Source: Gymnorhina tibicen
Taxonomy: Eukaryota > Chordata > Aves > Passeriformes > Artamidae
Direction of reading: 5' to 3'
NCBI GenBank assembly: GCA_013399875.1
Contig: VXAZ01000263.1
Location: 1,923,262-1,987,261, forward strand
Length of the DNA stretch: 64,000 nucleotides
Shown: positions 58,440 through 64,000 of the stretch, piece after piece
How the letters are laid out: each line of letters opens with the position of its first letter
How positions within the stretch are numbered: the stretch's first letter is position 1
The notes under the pieces: model-generated
The model's input: only the letters and a program-made list of their open reading frames with translations
What the model was told of the DNA's origin: nothing
Databases searched by the model: none
Translations under genes and position numbers: made by a program

Positions 58440-58720
58440 ACAGCCACGTTCTCAGCAGCAAACCTTCCTTGCTGCCCACAACCCTCCCTAGAGTTCATCA
58501 TCTTAGATTGGATATCAGGAGAAATTCCGTCACTGAAAGAATTGTTAAGCCACCGCCCAGGGAAGTGGTGGGATCATCATCCCTGGAGGTATTTAAAAGA
58601 CACAGAGATGTGGCTCCTGGGATGTGGCTCAATGAAGGACTTGGCAGTGCTGTGTTAACAGTTGGACTCGATGATCTGAGAGGTTTTCTCCTACCTAAAC
58701 AATTCTGTGATTCTATGGTC
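58440..58720 (+). mobile_element. CR1 LINE 3' end, sense
   Basis: The plus-strand text reads toward the CR1 terminus: 'ggatatcaggagaaattc', 'caccgcccagggaagtggtg', 'ggaggtatttaaaagacaca', 'ttggactcgatgatctgagag' and the end 'attctgtgattctatgg'. It is the only sense-oriented CR1 in the window and keeps the 3' octamer repeat. Confidence 0.93.
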
Positions 58721-61700
58721 AGCCAGAGTTGTAAGCAGAGAAAATCCTGAGGTTGCCCCACAGCGGGGTGCCCTGAGGCCCCAAAGCCACCCAGTCACAC
58801 CAGGTGCCGCACGCATTCCTTTAGCTGGTGACCTGCTTCACAACTTCAGCCCTGTCCAGATCCTTTTCCTAACCCTGCCAGGCAAAGCCAGTGGTGCTGA
58901 TGCCTACAAAAGGCACACAGAGAGCTGGCATCACCTGGCCACAGCCCTCCCCACGGATGACAGGGTTGGCTTTCCAGCAAATGTACATCCTTGACCATTG
59001 CGGATCGAATCATCGCTGTTACCTGCTGCGTGCACCCTCAGGATTCCTGCAGGATCTCACTCGCTCCTCACATCTCTGCCCTGAAGTTTCACCACTCAGG
59101 ACCCTTCCACCACCCCAGCAAGCAGCCATGGAGCCATAGCAGCCAGGGCACCAGCAAATTCTGAACTCTGGCAAAGCAAATTTTGGAGTCAAGCTGGGGG
59201 AAGGTCCCCCTCTGCCAGCCAGCAGGGCTGCCACTCCAAGGAGCATGCCCAGGAACCGGACAAAGCACATGTTCCAGCCCAGAGTCAGGCTTTTCACAGA
59301 AAGTGCCCCTTGAAACCCTGCTCTCAAGAGAGTGTGGGGCACGCCAGGACAGGAGGCTACTGCTGTCACAGTTCCAGAACAGCCATGGGCTTCAATTGCC
59401 TCAATCAGACTCACCCAGGACCCCCATCCTGGCACCCCTGCCTCAGGCACCTATGGTCTCAGGGGAACTGGAGAAAAAGGTAATTAGGCATAATTATGGC
59501 AATAAACTCAATTATTGAGGTAGTTTACAAATTTTAAGTACCAGTCAATGTTTCTGCAGCTGATTGGAATAAAGAACAAGAATAATCTACAGCTACCTGT
59601 GAATGTGAGATGCTTTTTTTATGTGAGAATTCCAAGCATAGTTTTTCTTGCAATAACCACAGAAAGCACTGCATGATTAAGGTTTTCCCAGGAATTAGAA
59701 AGCTGCACAGTATTGCAAAAGTGTTTTCCATCCAAACTTTGCCAAACCAATATAGGCTGTTCACAGCTGCCAGCAAATTCCCCATGTGGCGATGTGGGAG
59801 TCCAGAGTGCGGGGAATGTTTGTGTTCATGCGCTGTTCATCCCTCTGTTCAGGCTGCATCTTACTCCTTGGGGTCAGAAGGGAATATGGGATTCCACTGA
59901 AAAAGGAGGTGTCCAAGCGAGCACTCAAGAAAAGGTGTGTGTTTTTGTGGCTTTTAAGAGCTGCCTTTTTAGCCTGATAATTATCTCACACCATCAGAAA
60001 CATGAAAGGCAGGCAGGAAATAGACTCAGATGGTTGGTTGGTTTAAATATCTTCTGATGTTTTTGGGAAGGATGCTTCATAATATTTACCAGTTTGATTT
60101 CTGATCTCCACTTTTGTGGGGACTAAGAAGTATGGAGAAGTCTTAAGTATGGAGAAATATACCACGTGGTTACTCAGAAGGCTTCTCAGTTGTTTCTGGA
60201 AGAACTAGGTTAGCTTCCCTTTTATCCCTTTCCCTTTAAAAGACAGGCAGGGGTTCAGGCAGCCCAACCTGTATGGGACAGGGACATGAGCAGTAGCTGA
60301 GCTAGAGCCCGCCCTGCACAGAGCAGCTTCCCTCCCCTGCACATTCTCCTGCCATAGCAGTGTGCCCTGCAATTTCCTGTGTTTGTCAAGCCCTGGGGGA
60401 TGCTACAGAGGGCTGTCGACCAGAAATGCAGATTTCTTTTCCAGAAATGACACAAGTTATAAAGCCACAAACTCACTCTGCTGCAGTGCTTCCATTTCTG
60501 CTACACAACCATATGACAGCAAAGGTTAAGACCAAAGATTAAACATTAGCAATTTTTTCTTCCATATGATAGATTAGAAAACAGTGACATGGGGTTTATA
60601 ATATCTGATGGGAAATGTTTATTTATCCATAATAGCTATGGGAATGGATTGTGAAATCGGTGAGAATGATGCACCCAGATAAGGGGAGGAAATAACAATT
60701 GTAGGCATTTTCTAATCAGTGCACAAGCTGTGATCATACTGCTTTTACAAAAAATGGAAACCAGCAAAGCTGAAATGCATGTAAGACAAAGGAAGTCACA
60801 GACAAGTTTAATTCAGTACCAAAGTTTCCTACTTGCAGCTAAAGATCTATTCACAAGGCAAGTGCCTTTTGTCCTGCAGCCATTATGTTGTAAACACCAC
60901 AGATAGCCAGGCTGATCTGAAAACCTCTCTGCTCCAAGTACTTTGCTCACTAAAGGCAGTCCTGATCTCCTGTCATGACTGAAAGCATTTCAGCAATTAC
61001 AGCTCCATGTTTCCAGATGAGATCATTGCTCTGGTGTTAAGGAAATACTCAGCTGGCACCTACAGCTGCTTTAGAATTAGACTGGAGCTAAGTACTGTGC
61101 ATACTAATGAAAGCAGGACACAAGACTACTTGAAATGCTAAAAAGTGACTGAAGGTATTTTTGGCTTAGGGGTGTGGGACATAAAGATTTTGAGGTAAAG
61201 AAAAGAAAATAAAAGTCATAAATACGAGTCTCCAAAGCCTTGAGAGAATCTTTAGTCCCAGAAGACAGGGATGAAAACCAAAAATCCCAGAGGTAATGAC
61301 CAGAAATCTATCTGCTGGCCTGAGAAAGGAGGGACTCCAGGACTCAATCTCCCACAGTGCTGAGTTTGGGCCCACAACTTCTACAGCTCTATTTTTTTTC
61401 CAGTGCCTTGCATCTGTTAGAGACTCTTCCTTCCCAGATACTTGTCCTTATCAGCCCTCTGAGTGCTCTTCACTGTGTTTGTCATCTCTCATGACCCTCA
61501 GTTTTCTGGCTCTCTTTCCCTGTTCTCAGTGCATCTGCTGTTTCTGCTCCCATAGATGAGCAGGCTATCTCCAGGGGTTATCCAGGGACAAGTACTACAT
61601 AATAATCTTACCATTGGCTCTCGGTATCTGAGCAGCTGCTAGTCTGGGGATATGAAATTTTTGGTCTTCAGGACTGCCAAATTGGAACCTTTTTCAGATG

Positions 61701-62352
61701 TGCTTTTTCAGAGCACCACAAGCTCAAAAAACTTACACACACAAAAAATAAACCTTCTAAGTGCATGGCACAGTAATTTTTTTTCCTGTGAAAGATTCAT
61801 AGTTTGTTTATTGGCCATAAACCCTGGCATTTCCTAGCACTGCCTGAAATAAAGGGTAGAATAGCACAGGTATGTATTGCAGGTGTGACAGAGCTACCTC
61901 CGGTGGGACCGTGTTTGGCTCCAGCCCCACAGCCACTTTCGTGCCCACAGTGGGGTGCCTCCTGTGGGTGACCCTCCATCTGTCCCCCATGCAGAGCAGC
62001 AGTTTCCTTCCCCACAGAGGGTCACAGCAGACTGCTGCCCTCCAGCTGAGGTGCTGCTGCTGCAGGGCTCCCCCCAGCCTGGCAGACTGGAGCACAGTTT
62101 TGATTGTGAGCAGAGTTTTGATTGTGCGTGGCAGAGGCAGAGCGCTGCCAGAGAGAGGGCATAGGAAGGATATGCTGTGACATCCCAGTGCTCTGGGAGC
62201 TCTTCACTAACATCTGAGACCATCTCCCCTTTCCAGTCCACCCAGAGCTGGGCTTAGCTGGAGCTCTTAGTGCATCCCAATTTTAACCTGTTGTGCTGGC
62301 TAGCGAAATTCCTATATTCACTCACTCTCCTTTTAAAGTCAATTCCTTTCAT

Positions 62353-62930
62353 CACAGAATCACAAAATCATGAAATCACGGAATGGTTAGCGCTGGAAGG
62401 GACCTCTGCAGGTCGTCTAGTCCAACCCCCTGTTAGAGCAGGTTTATCTACAGCAGGCTGCACAGGATTGCATCCAGACAGTTCTTGAATATCTCCAATG
62501 AGGGAGACTCCACAACCTCTCTGGGCAGCCTGTTCCAGTGCACAGTCACCTGCACGGTAAAGAAGTTTTTATCATGTTCAGGTGGAACTTCCTGTGTTTC
62601 AGTTTGTGCCCATTGTCCCTTGTCCTGTCACCCAGCACCACTGAAAAGATTCTGGCACCATCCTCTTGGCACCAGCCCTTAAGATATCTGTATGCAGTGA
62701 TGAGGTCCCCTCTCAGTTGTCTCTTCTCCAGGCTAAACAGGCCCAGCTCTCTCAGCTGTTCCACAGAAGAGAGATGCTCCAGTCTCCTAATCCTTCTTGT
62801 AGCCCTCTGCTGGACCCTCTTCAGTAATTCTTTGTCTTCCTTGAACGTGGGAGCCCAGAACTGGACACAGCACCCCAGATGGAGCCTCACCAGGGGAAAG
62901 TGGTGGAGGAGGATTAGTTGTGATCTTTAA
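62353..62930 (-). mobile_element. CR1 LINE 3' region
   Basis: It begins with repeated 'aatcacaaaatcatgaaatcac' (terminal octamers), then 'ggaagggacctctgcaggtc', 'ccaacccc', 'ctccacaacctctctgggc' and 'ctcttctccaggctaaacagg', through to 'gcctcaccagggg'. It is an antisense CR1 of about 580 bp, the longest well-preserved 3' end here. Translated fragments on the minus strand resemble 'reading through' CR1 3' sequence and are not a gene. Confidence 0.94.
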
Positions 62931-63623
62931 AACAGTCAGAGCCACTTCAATGAACAACCTCTGCAGGACCCTAGCTATTCCTGAAGTTCCATGGTCCAGC
63001 GAAGGTCACACTGCCACTTGCAAGATTGCTCCATGGATATGCCACAAAAACCAGTTCTGTAGGGTGTAATCTCTGGCTCCTCTTTTTCTTTCTAGTTGTG
63101 TTCACTTACATGTTCTCTGCTTCCTAGGAGAGAAAAGGCTTCCTAGGCTAGGAAAATGTCAAGAGAGCAAAAGTTTGATGTATCAACTGATGATTTAGAG
63201 ATCAGAGCCCTGCTCTGGAGAGGAAATGAAATAAAATGTGGTTTGGTTTCTGTTGGCATCCTTTTTATAGACCTCCTCACACAGCATCTTGACAATGCAG
63301 TTGGGGTTTCAGTGGAATGATCTCGTAAAACAGCAAAGCCTACAGGACCACTAGACTATGGAAAATATTTGTAATAAATACTGATGGCCACTTAGGCTGA
63401 GAAAGATCCTGCATTTGGCACTTACAAGCTCTTTACAGACTCTTGGAAGTTACTGCAATTGTTATTTATGTCTCCAAACACTCACTGAAGACAAGAAAAC
63501 ACAACCCAAAAAAAAAGGGGAGTCTACTGAGAAGACCTAATGCTTAAGTGCTTTTAAATGGATATTTTCCACCAGCAAGGAAGCCATATCTGAAAGAGAA
63601 CTCTGTGCTTAGAGGAGGACAGG

Positions 63624-63960
63624 TCACAGAATCACAGAACCAATTAGCTTGGAAAGCACCTCTCAGATCATCGAGTCCAGCCTTTGATCGCCACCCTGTC
63701 AGCTACGCCACGACACTGAGTGCCACATCCAGTCCATCCTTAAACACCTCCTGGGAGAGTGACTCCACCACCTCCCTGGGCAGTCCAATTCAATGTCTAA
63801 TCACCCTTTGTGTGAAGAAATTCTTCCTAATGTCCAACCGAAACCTCTCTAGGCTCAGTTTACTGTCACTACTTGCTTGGGAGAAGAGGCTGTCCCTCAC
63901 CTGGCTGCAACCTCCTTTCAGGTAGTTGTAGAGGAGGTGTGAAGGCATGAAGGTGTGAAG
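63624..63960 (-). mobile_element. CR1 LINE 3' region
   Basis: It starts 'acagaatcacagaaccaattag', followed by 'cttggaaagcacctctcag', 'gactccaccacctccctggg' and 'gaagaaattcttcctaatgtc'. It is closely related to the 20-kb fragment (shared 'ccaattag' and 'gccacatccagtc' phrases), so both belong to the same CR1 subfamily. Confidence 0.93.
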
Positions 63961-64000
63961 CACAAGGCTTGCTGACCTCAATATCACTTACAATTTTTTG

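Larger units (their letters stand above)
54934..64000. other. Upstream of the TMEM45A start exon
   Basis: 9 kb holding the 5'-UTR intron of TMEM45A and probably its promoter, which I cannot place: there is no strong CpG island, only mildly GC-rich patches near 56.4-56.8 and 58.7-59.4 kb. Three CR1 fragments lie at 58.4, 62.35 and 63.6 kb. Tandem bits occur near 54.48 and 62.1 kb. No coding exon is recognised. Confidence 0.65.

Noticed and set aside
62538..62930. Plus- and minus-strand ORFs near 62.7 kb
   Set aside because: They are translations of a CR1 3' region, not genes.

Overview
This is vertebrate nuclear DNA, almost certainly from a bird. Genes are split into short exons with long AT-rich introns, and the dispersed repeats are CR1 LINE 3' ends and avian-type LTRs. 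All recognised genes read on the minus strand. From high to low coordinates they are TMEM45A, ADGRG7 (GPR128) and TFG, the same order as on human chromosome 3q12. There are no operons, CRISPR arrays or RNA genes that I can support.

Layout: 162-245 and 7034-7234 are the second and first coding exons of TFG (PB1 domain). The CpG island at about 11.03-11.57 kb is the probable TFG promoter and non-coding first exon; the rest of TFG lies beyond base 1. From about 15.0 to 41.0 kb at least 15 exon-like blocks follow the order of the adhesion GPCR ADGRG7: signal-anchor exon, EGF-like exon, extracellular region, GPS, TM1 to TM7 and tail. About 48.28-54.93 kb holds a complete, intact TMEM45A coding region in five exons (275 codons plus stop). 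The remainder is intron or intergenic DNA with CR1 copies, two LTRs, microsatellites and one 33-base assembly gap (14583-14615).

The main finding is that ADGRG7 appears to be a unitary pseudogene lying between two intact neighbours. Several exons stay open and are easily recognised (start exon, 24.6 kb exon, GPS exon, TM1 exon). Others carry independent lesions: a TGA at the conserved TM2 tryptophan plus two frameshifts in the TM2-TM3 exon; a stop and loss of the ECL2 Cys-Trp in the TM4-TM5 exon; AT in place of the GT donor after the GPS exon; a lost EGF cysteine; and frame changes in extracellular exons. Because the lesions are of several kinds (substitution, splice site, indel), base-calling error alone is an unlikely explanation, although the homopolymer indels need read support.

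Secondary points are two unassigned exon-like ORFs with good splice signals (13259-13364 and 43040-43207), a CpG-rich patch 1.2 kb upstream of the ADGRG7 start, an LTR nested inside a CR1, a solo LTR with a perfect 4-bp target duplication, and a 48-bp sequence present twice 10.3 kb apart. Human protein comparisons are from memory of the families; no search was run.
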